A stretch of 50,850 bases of DNA from an uncultured Nitratireductor sp. Its GTDB lineage: Bacteria; Pseudomonadota; Alphaproteobacteria; Rhizobiales; Rhizobiaceae. Under the pieces are notes generated by a model. It saw only the letters and a list, made by a program, of their open reading frames with translations, was not told the DNA's origin and did no database searches. Of the stretch, positions 7,621 through 16,730 are shown piece after piece (the stretch's first letter is position 1; the number at the start of each line of letters is the position of its first letter). Made by a program: the position numbers and the translations under genes. Location: contig NZ_CAJXGF010000010.1 in the NCBI RefSeq assembly GCF_913053745.1, positions 1 through 50,850 of the forward strand. The letters are read 5' to 3'.

Positions 7621-8106
7621 ATGAGCACCACCATCGACGTCGCACCGATATCCGAGAACGAACTCGTTCTGGCCCGCATCATCGATGCGCCGCGCGAGAA
7701 GATCTTTCGCGCCTGGACGGATCCGAACATCCTCAAACAATGGTTCGTGCCGAAACCCTGGACCATCGCCAAAGCTGAAATCGATGTGCGCCCCGGAGGC
7801 TCGAGCCTGATCGTGATGAAGGACCCGGACGGCAACGAGTATCCCAATCGCGGTGTCTTTCTCGAAGTGGTCGAGAACGAGAAGATTGTCACGACCGACG
7901 CCTTCACCGAGGCATGGAAGCCGTCGGGAAAGCCCTTCATGACCATGATTCTCACGCTGGAAGACGCAGGCGAAGACAAGACCCGATACATTGCGCGGGC
8001 GCTGCACTGGAACGCTGAAGATGTCGAAGCGCACAAAAAAATGGGCTTCCACGAAGGCTGGGGCCAGTGTGCCGATCAGCTCGAAGAGATTGCCGCCAAG
8101 CTTTGA
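7621..8106 (+). CDS. SRPBCC-fold protein, AHSA1 family
   Basis: 161 aa from the ATG at 7621, with GGGAGA 8-13 nt upstream; a TTG at 7606 would add five residues and is not needed. Typical AHSA1 signature: LARIIDAPREKIFRAWTDPNILKQWFVPKPWTIAKAEIDVRPGG, and a C-terminal HEGWGQCADQLEEIAAKL. Many members bind small hydrophobic ligands in the START-like cavity and their roles are unknown. It follows the GlxA-type regulator by 77 nt on the same strand and ends 6 nt before the stop of the convergent DUF1194 gene. Confidence 0.85.
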   Translation: MSTTIDVAPISENELVLARIIDAPREKIFRAWTDPNILKQWFVPKPWTIAKAEIDVRPGGSSLIVMKDPDGNEYPNRGVFLEVVENEKIVTTDAFTEAWKPSGKPFMTMILTLEDAGEDKTRYIARALHWNAEDVEAHKKMGFHEGWGQCADQLEEIAAKL

Positions 8107-8112
8107 CCCCAC

Positions 8113-8955
8113 TTAGGGATCGCGCCACATCCACGAGCGGTCCCGCCACATCTTCTCGCCGACCAGACAGTCATAGGCGCTGTGAAACTGGACGAGCCTC
8201 ACATGCGGCCGGCGCTCGTTCGCTCCTGCAAGCTCCAGAACCAGCTTGCGGCGAATGGCTTCGGGAAATTGCGACCACTCGTTGACCGGTATGACGAATG
8301 CACCCGGCCCGCCAATGACGCAGTTGCGGTAATAGGTGTCGAGATCCTTGACGTCGAAACTGGTCGTCAGTCCGCCATTGGTCATGAGCGGCAAGCCGTT
8401 AATGGTGATGCCCGTGCTCGCAAGCCGGTCACGGGCCTCAACCACGGGACCGCCCTGATTGTTGGGGCCGTCGCCAGAAACGTCGATCACGCGTCGCAGC
8501 CCCCGGAAATCGCTTTCGGCCAGCAGATCGCCGGCAAAATCGAGCGCACCGGAAATGGAGGTCCGGCGGGCGCTGCTCGGCGGATTGGCCGAAAGCCGCT
8601 CGGCGACGCGTTGCGCATCCTCGACCGAGGCGATCCGGGTCCAAGGGACGATAATGCGCTGTGAAAAATTGCCCGCCCATTCGAAATACGTCACGGCGAT
8701 CTTGCCATGCATACCACTGAGGATGGCGTCGACGACCTCGTCATGGACCAGCGCCTCGGCATAGCCGCGACGCTGGATTTCCAGTTCGCCCGCCGACATG
8801 GAAAGGGAAACATCCACCGCCAGAACGAGCTGGACGTCGACGATTTCCTGCGCTCTGGACGGTTGCAGCCCGGCAAGAAAAACACAACCGATCCCCGTTA
8901 AAGCAGCCAGAACACTGCCTTTGGAAAAACATCGACCATTTTTCGACCTGGACAT
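8113..8955 (-). CDS. DUF1194 secreted von Willebrand factor A-like protein
   Basis: 280 aa from the ATG at 8955; an ATG at 8997 would add 14 residues before the signal peptide. Residues 1-36 look like a Sec signal: basic N-terminus, VLAALTGIGCVFLAGL core, cleavage after the Ala of SRAQ. The mature protein begins with a VWA fold holding the metal-ion site DVSLS, then SISGALDFAG and VIDVSGDGPNNQGG. DUF1194 proteins are common in Rhizobiales and have no assigned function; a periplasmic adhesive or scaffolding role is the usual guess. It is monocistronic by layout. Confidence 0.85.
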   Translation of the reverse strand: MSRSKNGRCFSKGSVLAALTGIGCVFLAGLQPSRAQEIVDVQLVLAVDVSLSMSAGELEIQRRGYAEALVHDEVVDAILSGMHGKIAVTYFEWAGNFSQRIIVPWTRIASVEDAQRVAERLSANPPSSARRTSISGALDFAGDLLAESDFRGLRRVIDVSGDGPNNQGGPVVEARDRLASTGITINGLPLMTNGGLTTSFDVKDLDTYYRNCVIGGPGAFVIPVNEWSQFPEAIRRKLVLELAGANERRPHVRLVQFHSAYDCLVGEKMWRDRSWMWRDP

Positions 8956-9050
8956 GCCCCAGTTTAACGCATGTCTGGCCGACCACAAATCACGCAATTG
9001 GGAACAACGCGCAGACGCGTGTGGAGCGAACGTCGTTCGTGCACCTGCGC

Positions 9051-11570
9051 TCAGCCATCGCAGCGCAACGCGGCATTCTCGGGATCGAACGGGCTTTCGC
9101 CGATCACTTTTGCCGGATGATGCTTGCCGAGGATCTTGATCTCGAGCTCGGTGCCTTCGGCGGCATGCTCGGGACGCACCATGGCAAGCGCCAGGCTCTT
9201 CCCAACCCGCCAGCCATAGCTGCCGTGCGTGGCGCGGCCCACCAGTTCGCCGGCCTTGTAAATTGCCTCGTTGCCACGCGCATCCGCATCGGTGATTGCG
9301 CCGACTTCCAGCGTAACGTATTGCCAGCCAAGACCCGCTTCACGCTGCTTGAGCAGCGCATCGCGGCCGATGAAATCGCCTTTGTCGGGATGGACGAAAC
9401 GGTCGAGCCCGCTTTCCCAGGCCGTATACTCGATGGAAAGTTCGCGCGGGATCAGGCGATAGCTCTTCTCGATGGCCATTGCCGTCATGGCGCGAATACC
9501 GAACGGCTGGATACCGAATTCCGCTCCGGCCCCCATGACGAGATCGAAGATCAGGTTCTGCTGTTCGATGGGATGGTGCAGTTCCCAGCCCAGCTCTCCG
9601 ACGAAATTCACGCGCAGCGCATGCACGCCGGCGCGACCGACAGAGACCGGCTTTCCCGAGAGCCAAGGGAAAGCCGCGTTGGAAAGCCCGGTGCGTGTGA
9701 GTTTGCGCAACACGTCGCGGCTTTTTGGTCCGGCGAGAACGAAAACGCCATATTGCTGCGTAATCGGCCGCAGGACGACCGAGCCGTCATCGGGCAGGAG
9801 CTTGAACAATACGTCGTGATCGTGTGCCTCGAAGGCGCCGGCCGAAACCAGATAGAAGCGGCCTGGTTTCCACTCGTAAACCGTAAACTCGGATCGCACG
9901 CCGCCATTCTTCGTCAAAAGATGACACAGCGCCACCCTGCCCCGCTTTGCAGGGATACGGTTGGCGAGAACGCTGTCGAGCCAGGCCCTCGCACCCGGCC
10001 CCGAAACCTCGATTTTGGCAAAGGCCGACATGTCGAGCAGACCGACATTCTCGTGAACGTTCCTCACCTCCTTACCGACATGCTCGAAATAATTGGAGCG
10101 GCGGAAGGACCATTTTTCCACCACGCGACCATCTTCCAGCGCGGGGGCGTGGTTGTGCCCGAGAAGCACGTCGGCGCCGACGCCAAGCTCGGTCTCGGGC
10201 ACCTTGTAGCCCTCGGGCGCGAACCAGTTGGGCCGTTCCCAGCCATAGACGGAACCGAACACCGCGCCGAGCGCCTTCATACGGCCATAGCTCGGCGTGG
10301 TCTTGAGCGGACGGGCGGCGGAACGCTCCTCGTCGGGATAGTGGACGGTGAAGACGTTGGCGTAGGCCTCCTCGTTCTTCTCACGCAGATAGCCCTCGGT
10401 GGCATAGGGACCGAAGCGGCGCGGATCGACCCCCATCATGTCGATGGAGGGTTCGCCCTCGACGATCCATTCGGCGAGCTGCCAGCCCGCGCCTCCGGCC
10501 GCCGTGACACCGAAGGAGTGACCCTCGTTAAGCCAGAAATTCTTAAGACCGGGCGCCGGACCGATGATGGGGGAGCCGTCGGGCGTATAAGCGATCGCAC
10601 CGTTGTAGATTTTCTTGATGCCCACCTCGCCGAACGCCGGCACGCGAGCGATGGCCGTTTCGACATAGGGCATCAAACGTTCCAGATCCTCCTGGAACAA
10701 CTCGTACTCGCTGTCGTCGGCCGGACCGTCCACATAGCAGCACGGCGCGCCGACCTCGTAAGGCCCAAGCAGGAGGCCGCCGTTCTCTTCGCGCATGTAC
10801 CAGGAGGAATCGCTCTCGCGCAGCACACCCATTTCGGGCAGCCCCTCCTTCTTGCGGGCGACGATGGCCGGGTGCGGCTCGGTGACGATATATTGATGCT
10901 CCACCGGGATCACCGGCACGTCGAGCCCGACCATGGCGCCGGTCCTGCGGGCGAAATTACCGGTGCAGGAGATGACATGCTCGCAGGCAATTTCACCCTT
11001 GTCGGTGGTGATGGTCCATTGCCCGGTGTCGCCTTGGGCGATGGCCGTCACCGCCGTGTTGCGGTAGATGGTTGCACCGAGATCGCGCGCGCCCTTGGCA
11101 AGCGCCTGGGTGAGATCGGCCGGCTGGATGTAGCCATCGTCCGGATGCTGAATCGCCCCGAGAAGCCCTTCCGTTTCGCAAAGCGGCCAGGCCTCCTTGA
11201 CCTGCTCGGGCGTGAGAACATTAACCGGAATGCCAATGGTTTCGGCGATACCGGCGTAGTACATGTACTCGTCCCAGCGATCCTTCGTACGCGCCAGGCG
11301 GATGTTGGAGCATTGCGTAAAGCCGACATTCATGCCGGTTTCTTCCTGAAGTTCCTGGTAGAACTTCACCGAGTATTTGTGGATCTGACCGACGGAATAG
11401 CTCATGTTGAACAGCGGCAAGAGACCGGCGGCATGCCAGGTGGAACCCGAAGTCAGTTCCTTGCGCTCGATTAGGATCACGTCCGACCAGCCTTTTTTGG
11501 CCAGATGATAAAGGGTCGACACCCCCACCACGCCACCGCCGATGACAACCGCCCGCGCCTTCGTCTTCAT
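9051..11570 (-). CDS. GcvT-type FAD dehydrogenase (dimethylglycine/sarcosine dehydrogenase family)
   Basis: 839 aa from the ATG at 11570, preceded by GGGAG. The N-terminal DAO fold has the dinucleotide motif VVIGGGVVGVS (residues 8-18) and SGSTWHAAGL, in which His46 sits where this family carries covalent FAD. The second half is a folate-binding GcvT barrel (FVGELGWELHHP, FGIRAMTAMAIEKSYRLIPREL) with a C-terminal GcvT_C domain (YVTLEVG, ATHGSYGWRVGKSLALAMV). The enzyme would demethylate dimethylglycine or sarcosine and pass the one-carbon unit to tetrahydrofolate. Substrate choice cannot be settled by eye. The GlxA-type regulator and soxBDAG in the same window support a betaine pathway. The gene stands alone with its own upstream region. 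Confidence 0.9.
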   Translation of the reverse strand: MKTKARAVVIGGGVVGVSTLYHLAKKGWSDVILIERKELTSGSTWHAAGLLPLFNMSYSVGQIHKYSVKFYQELQEETGMNVGFTQCSNIRLARTKDRWDEYMYYAGIAETIGIPVNVLTPEQVKEAWPLCETEGLLGAIQHPDDGYIQPADLTQALAKGARDLGATIYRNTAVTAIAQGDTGQWTITTDKGEIACEHVISCTGNFARRTGAMVGLDVPVIPVEHQYIVTEPHPAIVARKKEGLPEMGVLRESDSSWYMREENGGLLLGPYEVGAPCCYVDGPADDSEYELFQEDLERLMPYVETAIARVPAFGEVGIKKIYNGAIAYTPDGSPIIGPAPGLKNFWLNEGHSFGVTAAGGAGWQLAEWIVEGEPSIDMMGVDPRRFGPYATEGYLREKNEEAYANVFTVHYPDEERSAARPLKTTPSYGRMKALGAVFGSVYGWERPNWFAPEGYKVPETELGVGADVLLGHNHAPALEDGRVVEKWSFRRSNYFEHVGKEVRNVHENVGLLDMSAFAKIEVSGPGARAWLDSVLANRIPAKRGRVALCHLLTKNGGVRSEFTVYEWKPGRFYLVSAGAFEAHDHDVLFKLLPDDGSVVLRPITQQYGVFVLAGPKSRDVLRKLTRTGLSNAAFPWLSGKPVSVGRAGVHALRVNFVGELGWELHHPIEQQNLIFDLVMGAGAEFGIQPFGIRAMTAMAIEKSYRLIPRELSIEYTAWESGLDRFVHPDKGDFIGRDALLKQREAGLGWQYVTLEVGAITDADARGNEAIYKAGELVGRATHGSYGWRVGKSLALAMVRPEHAAEGTELEIKILGKHHPAKVIGESPFDPENAALRCDG

Positions 11571-11655
11571 GCCTCTCACTCCCTCGGTTGCTTCTCCGGT
11601 CAAACCGTGCAGGCAGGCTGGACGGCACCCATGATCCAGGACAATCTAGTCTGGC

Positions 11656-11669
11656 GAAGTCTTCACTTC
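11656..11669. promoter_or_regulatory. Inverted repeat upstream of the dimethylglycine dehydrogenase gene
   Basis: GAAGT-N4-ACTTC lies 86 nt upstream of the start at 11570, in the 238-bp divergent region shared with the GT-C gene. It could be half of a regulator site for either gene. No matching copy was found by eye upstream of soxB. Confidence 0.25.
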
Positions 11670-11808
11670 TTTGCCTGAATGCGACATCGCCGAAGCGGCG
11701 CGCGCCATTAAGCAAAACGGTCGATTGAAGGCTCAAATTAACTTCTTTTGACAGCCTATCCTGTAAAACGAGCCGCAACGGCACGACATGTGTTTTCAGG
11801 AGCATGAT

Positions 11809-13533
11809 ATGGCAACGGCAGTCGAACACGCGGCGGCGGCAAAGCGGCGCACGCGCCTGACGAGCCCGGTAACGATCCTCGCCCTGACGGCGCTTGCCAT
11901 GGCCGTTATCCTCGTCCTGCCGCTCAACGTGCCGATCGGTCCCATGTACTGGGATCTTTTCATCTATTTCGATGCCGCCAACCGGCTCTTTTCCGGCCAG
12001 GTGCCAGCGACCGATTTTTTCGCACCCGTGGGGCCGCTCGGCTATTATCTGTTTGCGGGCGGGATAAAGCTTTTTTCCAGCGCGCAGCCCCTGCTCCTCG
12101 TGCACTGGTCGCTCTTTGCCGTGACAGCGCCCTTGATGGCAATTGCATTGTGGCAGGTGGATGCAAGATCACGCGGGACGGCGCTGGCGCTGCTTCTGCC
12201 CTTCCTCGCTTTTGCGATACTGCCGTTCAACACCCGCGAATTCTATTCGTTTCCCGGGTCCGACGGGTTCGGAATCTACAACCGGCAGGTCTGCCAGCTT
12301 CTCTATGTATTAACGGTGGCGCTCGTCTATCTGCGCGATCAGCGGCTTCTACTCATCTCCATCGTGGCCGGCATGACCGGCCTCTTCCTGACAAAGATCA
12401 CCGGCTTTGTGTCCGGCGGGCTGTTGTGCGCCTTCGCGTTTGCCGCCGGACGTGTCTCATTGCGCTCCGCGGTCGCTTCGATCGTCATCTTTCTCGGCAT
12501 TCTCGGCGTCCTGCAAATATGGAGCGGCTTTACGCTCAACTATCTCAGCGACATTCTTGCGCTTGTCGTCATGAACGAAGGAAGCCTGCTGCCGCGTTTC
12601 CTGCAGGCGGCCTCGCACACATTCGGCATCGTCGTACCGGCTGGCCTGTTGGCGCTCTTCCTCATCTATCGGGATCGCAAGGCGCTTGCCGCCAAGCTGC
12701 GTACGCCGAATTTGGCGGCTGTTGCAGTTCTGCTCGACCACGACGCGTTCTGGATCATGGCGGTGCTCGTAGCCGGTGTCTTCTTCGAAACGCAAAACAC
12801 CGGAAGCCAGGCGCTCATCTTCATCTGGCCGGTGCTTCTGCCCGCCATCATCCGGCTCTGGACGGCCGAGACGGGACGTCATGCATTTTTGATCGCAGCC
12901 GCCCTTGCCTCGGCCGCCGCCCTGCCGCCGCTCGTCAACACGATGGAACGCGCCGCGCGCACCTATGTCGGCGCGATCAAAAACGTGGCGATGCCAAGCA
13001 AGAGCCTGAAAACGCTCGGACGGCTCAACATGCGGCCCGAAATCCTCGCCCGTTCGGAGAAAATGCTGGATTTCTATGTCCGGCACCGGGAAACCTATAC
13101 AGACTTCATCCGCATCCAGGAACTGCCGGCCTATATGTACTATTCTGAGTTCGACTTTCAGGCCGCGCACCTGATGGCCATCGACGGAGCCATCGACGCA
13201 ATCCGCGAACTGGAGGAAGAGCGGGGCATCGAATTCGAGACCATCCTCAACCTCAACTTCGTCAACCCGTTCCCCTGGCTTCTCGACCGGCGGGCGCCGA
13301 TGCATGTGGCGATCGGCGCCGACCCGACGCGCGCCGTTCCTCCGCCCGACGCAGAGGCGCTTGAAGCGGTGCGGCAGACCGATCTCATCCTTCACCCCAC
13401 CTGCCCGCTCACCACAGCGAATGCGGATTTGCTGAAGATTTATGCGCCCGCCATGCAGGACCGCGAGCGCATTGCGCTCAACAATTGCTTCGACGCCTAT
13501 CTTACCCCGCAGATGGCTGAACGCATCGAATAG
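11809..13533 (+). CDS. GT-C fold membrane glycosyltransferase-like protein
   Basis: 574 aa from the ATG at 11809, preceded by AGGAG; an ATG at 11788 is less well placed. A cytoplasmic basic stretch leads into about ten hydrophobic segments through residue 380, then a soluble tail of about 180 residues. After the first segment comes YWDLFIYFDAANRLFSGQVPATDFFAPVGPLGYY. Acidic residues in this loop (Asp49, Asp55) are the hallmark of GT-C enzymes that use polyprenyl-phosphate sugars. No exact family is recognised. It converges on the operon encoding UbiA-, DprE1- and SMR-like proteins, which could make and flip such a donor, so it is the natural candidate transferase. That link is inferred from position and fold. 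Confidence 0.65.
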   Translation: MATAVEHAAAAKRRTRLTSPVTILALTALAMAVILVLPLNVPIGPMYWDLFIYFDAANRLFSGQVPATDFFAPVGPLGYYLFAGGIKLFSSAQPLLLVHWSLFAVTAPLMAIALWQVDARSRGTALALLLPFLAFAILPFNTREFYSFPGSDGFGIYNRQVCQLLYVLTVALVYLRDQRLLLISIVAGMTGLFLTKITGFVSGGLLCAFAFAAGRVSLRSAVASIVIFLGILGVLQIWSGFTLNYLSDILALVVMNEGSLLPRFLQAASHTFGIVVPAGLLALFLIYRDRKALAAKLRTPNLAAVAVLLDHDAFWIMAVLVAGVFFETQNTGSQALIFIWPVLLPAIIRLWTAETGRHAFLIAAALASAAALPPLVNTMERAARTYVGAIKNVAMPSKSLKTLGRLNMRPEILARSEKMLDFYVRHRETYTDFIRIQELPAYMYYSEFDFQAAHLMAIDGAIDAIRELEEERGIEFETILNLNFVNPFPWLLDRRAPMHVAIGADPTRAVPPPDAEALEAVRQTDLILHPTCPLTTANADLLKIYAPAMQDRERIALNNCFDAYLTPQMAERIE

Positions 13534-13582
13534 GTGCCGCGGCTTTTGCCGTCGACGCTCGCACCTCATCCGCTTGCGCCGT

Positions 13583-13611
13583 CAAAAAAGAAGGCCGGGA
13601 CAAGCCCGGCC
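13583..13611 (-). terminator. Intrinsic terminator of the aminotransferase operon
   Basis: GGCCGGG / CCCGGCC (13593-13599 and 13605-13611) with a 5-nt loop. On the minus strand the hairpin is followed by TTCTTTTTTG, 84 nt after the stop of the aminotransferase gene. The same hairpin lies 60 nt after the convergent GT-C gene but lacks a U-run on that strand. Confidence 0.75.
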
Positions 13612-13694
13612 AATTGTCGCGCGAGAGGCGCTTTTCAATCAATCTTTCAAAGCCCTGTGAGGCGAACCCGACTCAATCTGTCAGATCCCGCTCT

Positions 13695-15167
13695 CTACTT
13701 CACCTGGCTTTTGACGAAATCTTTCACGATGGCAACGACACCGCGCCCGAGCAGAGCGTCCAGCGAATCCACCAGCTGGTCCACATGCTCCTTCTGCATG
13801 ATGAGCGGCGGCAGCAGCCGGATGACGTTGCGATTGTACTCGGTGAAGGCCACCAACACATCGTAATCGCGCAGGAGAAGCGCGCCGACGAAGCCGGAAA
13901 GCGATCCTTTCAGCTTCTCGTCCAGAACGCCGACCATCGGACGCAGAACCGCCGGAAGAGTCTGCGAAAAATCGTGGAATTCGAGCCCGACCATGCAGCC
14001 CCTGCCGCGAATGTCCTTGACGATGCGCGGATATTTCTCCTTCAGCGCGTTGAGGCGCTCGACCAGATAGGCGCCGGTGCTTTCGGCGTTCTCCATCAGC
14101 GCCTCGTCATAGAGCACATTGGTGCCCTCGATGGCCGTGGCGCACGCCTCGCCAATGCCGCCGAACGTGGCCATCGCGTGGATCATCGCCGTTTTGGGCG
14201 AGCCATAGGCCTTCATGTAGATGTCGCGTTTGGCGATCATGGCCGCCATGGCCGCCTTGCCCGCGCCCAGCGACTTGGCGAGCGCGGTGATGTCCGGCAC
14301 CACATCGTAGTGCTCGAAGGCATAGAAGCGGCCGGTGCGCCCGTAGCCGCACTGCACCTCGTCCGCCACCCAGATCACGCCATACTGGTCGCAAAGCTGG
14401 CGCAGCTTCTGCCAGAATTCGCGCGGCGCCTCGTTGATGCCGCCGCCACCCTGGACGGTTTCCAGCACGATTGCGCCGATCTGCGGATCGGTGCGGAAGG
14501 CATGTTCGATGGCGTCGATATCGCCGAAAGGCACACGCACCGTGTTGTCCGTCAGGCGGAACTCGGCGCGGTAGAGACTGCCATCGGTGATGGTGAGAAC
14601 GCCCTTGGTCTTGCCGTGAAAGGAGTTTTCCGCATAGACGACCTTCGGACGCTTGGGACCGGCGGCGCGTTCGGCGAGCTTGACCGCCGATTCCATCGCC
14701 TCTGACCCCGAAGAGCCAAGAAACACCATGTCGAGCTCGCCCGGCGAGCAGGCCGCGAGATTGGCCGCCAGCGCGGTTGCATATTGCGACATAAAGGCGA
14801 TGGCGATCTCGTGACGTTTCTCGTCCTGAAATTTCTTACGGGCCTTGAGAATGCGCGGATGGTTATGGCCGAAGGCGAGCGAGCCGAATCCCCCGAAGAA
14901 ATCGAGGATCTTTCGGCCGTTCTGGTCGATGTAATACATCCCTTCGGCACTCTCGATCTTGATCTTGTGAAAGCCAAGCAGCTTCATGAAGTGAAGCTGG
15001 CCGGGGTTCAGGTGCGCCTTGAACAGATCGGTCATCCGCTCGACGCTCAGACCCTTGGCATCCTCCACGGTCAGGAGGTCGGGTTTCACGATCGTCCCGG
15101 GTGCGAGTTCCGGTGCATTCATCACGGGCCTTGCCTCTTTCGTCTCGGTTTTCGTCACGACGGTCAT
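13695..15167 (-). CDS. Class III PLP-dependent aminotransferase
   Basis: 490 aa from the ATG at 15167, preceded by GGGAGG; the frame to 15242 runs into the next gene. It shows the class III fold: FFGGFGSLAFGHNHP, FLGSSGSEAMESAVKLA, ENSFHGKT, IVLETVQGGGG, VWVADEVQCGYGRTG-type segments, and the PLP lysine in TALAKSLGAGKAAMAAMIA. The length is within family range with an extended N-terminus. It is the last gene of the run that starts with HAD-UbiA, 10 nt after the SDR gene. Class III enzymes usually act on terminal amino groups of amino acids and diamines; amino-sugar synthesis normally uses the unrelated DegT/ArnB family. It may aminate a keto intermediate made by its neighbours, or simply be cotranscribed. 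Confidence 0.88.
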   Translation of the reverse strand: MTVVTKTETKEARPVMNAPELAPGTIVKPDLLTVEDAKGLSVERMTDLFKAHLNPGQLHFMKLLGFHKIKIESAEGMYYIDQNGRKILDFFGGFGSLAFGHNHPRILKARKKFQDEKRHEIAIAFMSQYATALAANLAACSPGELDMVFLGSSGSEAMESAVKLAERAAGPKRPKVVYAENSFHGKTKGVLTITDGSLYRAEFRLTDNTVRVPFGDIDAIEHAFRTDPQIGAIVLETVQGGGGINEAPREFWQKLRQLCDQYGVIWVADEVQCGYGRTGRFYAFEHYDVVPDITALAKSLGAGKAAMAAMIAKRDIYMKAYGSPKTAMIHAMATFGGIGEACATAIEGTNVLYDEALMENAESTGAYLVERLNALKEKYPRIVKDIRGRGCMVGLEFHDFSQTLPAVLRPMVGVLDEKLKGSLSGFVGALLLRDYDVLVAFTEYNRNVIRLLPPLIMQKEHVDQLVDSLDALLGRGVVAIVKDFVKSQVK

Positions 15168-15177
15168 GGCGACCTCC

Positions 15178-16185
15178 CTACTCGGCCGGAACCTGGTTGG
15201 CATCGACAGCCTGACCCGATTTCTTGGCGCGGTACTCGTCATAGGCGGCGATCAGCATGTCGCCGTCATTGTATTGCGGAATCCAGCCGAGGTCGCGCTC
15301 GCCCTTGGACACATCGAGCACGCACATCTCGTCGGCGATCAGATACTGCTCGGGATCCATGATCGGCATGTTCATCCAGTCGAGCAGATCGAGCGTGCGT
15401 TTCACGGCCCAACCGGGCGTGGGCAGAAGAAAGGACTTCGAGCCCGCATGCTTGACAAGATCGCCAAGCAGCTTGCGCACCGGCGGCGGGTTGAGAGATC
15501 CCAGATTGTAAGCCTCGTTCGGTACGCCGGCTTTCCAGGCAAGGCGCGCGGCCTCGGCGCAATCGAACACCGAGATGAACTGATACGGATTCTTGCCCGC
15601 ACCGATCATCGGCACCGGCAGGTTCATGTCGACCAGCTTGAAAAGCTTCTCGAGGATGCCCAAGCGTCCCGGCCCGATGATGAGGCGCGGACGGAAAAGC
15701 GAAATATTCATGCCGCGCTTGCGCCACTCGGCCGCCAGAACCTCGGTGTCGAGCTTGGATTGTCCATACTCTCCGAGCGGCGAGACAGGATGGTCCTCCG
15801 TCATCGGATAGGCAACGGTATGCCCGTAAATCATGTCGGTGGTGAAGTGGACCAGATTCTTCGAACCCGCCTTATCCATCGCCTCGATGATGTTGACGGT
15901 GCCGTGGTAATTCACGGGATAGAAGAAATCGTGCCGCTTGGCGCGCACCTGGATCGGCGAAAGCATTTTGGCCGATAGGTTGTAAACCATATCGTCAGCC
16001 TTCATGCCGACCGCCTCGGTCGCCGAGAAATCGGTGACATCGCAATGGACAAACTCGACTTGTCGGTAATGCGGCAGATCGCTCTTAACGATGTCTGCGA
16101 CAACGACTTCTTCGCCGTCCGCCACGAGCTTGGGAGCCAGATGACGACCGACAAAACCGTCACCGCCAAAAATGATATGTCTCAT
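15178..16185 (-). CDS. NAD-dependent epimerase/dehydratase (extended SDR)
   Basis: 335 aa. Glycine-rich NAD motif FGGDGFVGRHL at the N-terminus, TTDMIYG with the catalytic Thr/Ser position, and YGQSK with the Tyr-x3-Lys pair. The C-terminal half is substrate-binding (RPRLIIGPGRLGI, FISVFDCAEAA, YNLGS). Extended SDRs epimerise, dehydrate or reduce nucleotide- or lipid-linked sugars. The start overlaps the stop of the transporter gene by ATGA, so the two are translationally coupled. In the mycobacterial DprE1/DprE2 pair the second step is done by a shorter classical SDR. This enzyme could supply that activity here, but the fold class differs. Confidence 0.88.
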   Translation of the reverse strand: MRHIIFGGDGFVGRHLAPKLVADGEEVVVADIVKSDLPHYRQVEFVHCDVTDFSATEAVGMKADDMVYNLSAKMLSPIQVRAKRHDFFYPVNYHGTVNIIEAMDKAGSKNLVHFTTDMIYGHTVAYPMTEDHPVSPLGEYGQSKLDTEVLAAEWRKRGMNISLFRPRLIIGPGRLGILEKLFKLVDMNLPVPMIGAGKNPYQFISVFDCAEAARLAWKAGVPNEAYNLGSLNPPPVRKLLGDLVKHAGSKSFLLPTPGWAVKRTLDLLDWMNMPIMDPEQYLIADEMCVLDVSKGERDLGWIPQYNDGDMLIAAYDEYRAKKSGQAVDANQVPAE

Positions 16186-16619
16186 TGGATCGTCGACCTT
16201 TCGGACTGAAGTTTGTCTTTGGCGAGCCCCGCTTCCTCTCCAGGCGCGTCACGACCGCTCTGGGCGATCAGCACGGTGCCGACGCATATCAGCGCGATGC
16301 CGGCAATGCGGTAGGCATTCAAATCTTCCTTGAAAAGCAGGTAGGCAAAGACCGCCACCGCGACATAGGCGAGGCTCAAAAACGGATAGGCGAAGGACAG
16401 ATCGACCTTCGAAAGCACATAAAGATGCGAAGCCATGGAAATCACGAAGACGCAAAGCCCGGCGAAGATCCACGGACTGAAAACGATCTGAAGAATTTTC
16501 AGGATCGGATTGACGCCCGCGAAGCTCAGTTCGCCCAGCGTCATCATGCCGTATTTCAGCATGAGCTGCGCGGCCGCGTTGGTCATCACAGTAAAGAGTA
16601 TGAAGGGTATGTATTTCAT
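16182..16619 (-). CDS. Small four-helix DMT/SMR-type transporter, ArnE/ArnF-like
   Basis: 145 aa from the ATG at 16619; the frame to 16661 adds a polar stretch and is not preferred. Four hydrophobic segments are evident: about residues 4-24, 46-66, 72-95 and 98-118. The first contains TNAAAQLMLKYG, the pattern of SMR-type proteins. A charged cytoplasmic tail follows. Small DMT pairs such as ArnE/ArnF flip undecaprenyl-phosphate aminoarabinose across the inner membrane. Coupling to the SDR gene and proximity to UbiA/DprE1 homologues suggest a lipid-linked sugar flippase. A plain metabolite exporter is the alternative. Confidence 0.75.
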   Translation of the reverse strand: MKYIPFILFTVMTNAAAQLMLKYGMMTLGELSFAGVNPILKILQIVFSPWIFAGLCVFVISMASHLYVLSKVDLSFAYPFLSLAYVAVAVFAYLLFKEDLNAYRIAGIALICVGTVLIAQSGRDAPGEEAGLAKDKLQSERSTIQ

Positions 16620-16730
16620 CTTGTCCCGCCCGTCCCTGTCATAGCGCCTTCTTGCAAACAAAGCGTGAAGCGCAGGGTGTAAATTGCATCATTCGCGTGG
16701 GTGTCCGGCATCACTCCGGATCGAAGCCAA

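Noticed and set aside
9021-11474. 817-aa open frame on the + strand
   Set aside because: It is antisense to the dimethylglycine dehydrogenase gene, has no recognisable motif, and arises from the low stop frequency of GC-rich codon usage.
13614-14705. 363-aa open frame on the + strand
   Set aside because: It overlaps the class III aminotransferase gene and passes through the region after the GT-C stop; its residues match no family.
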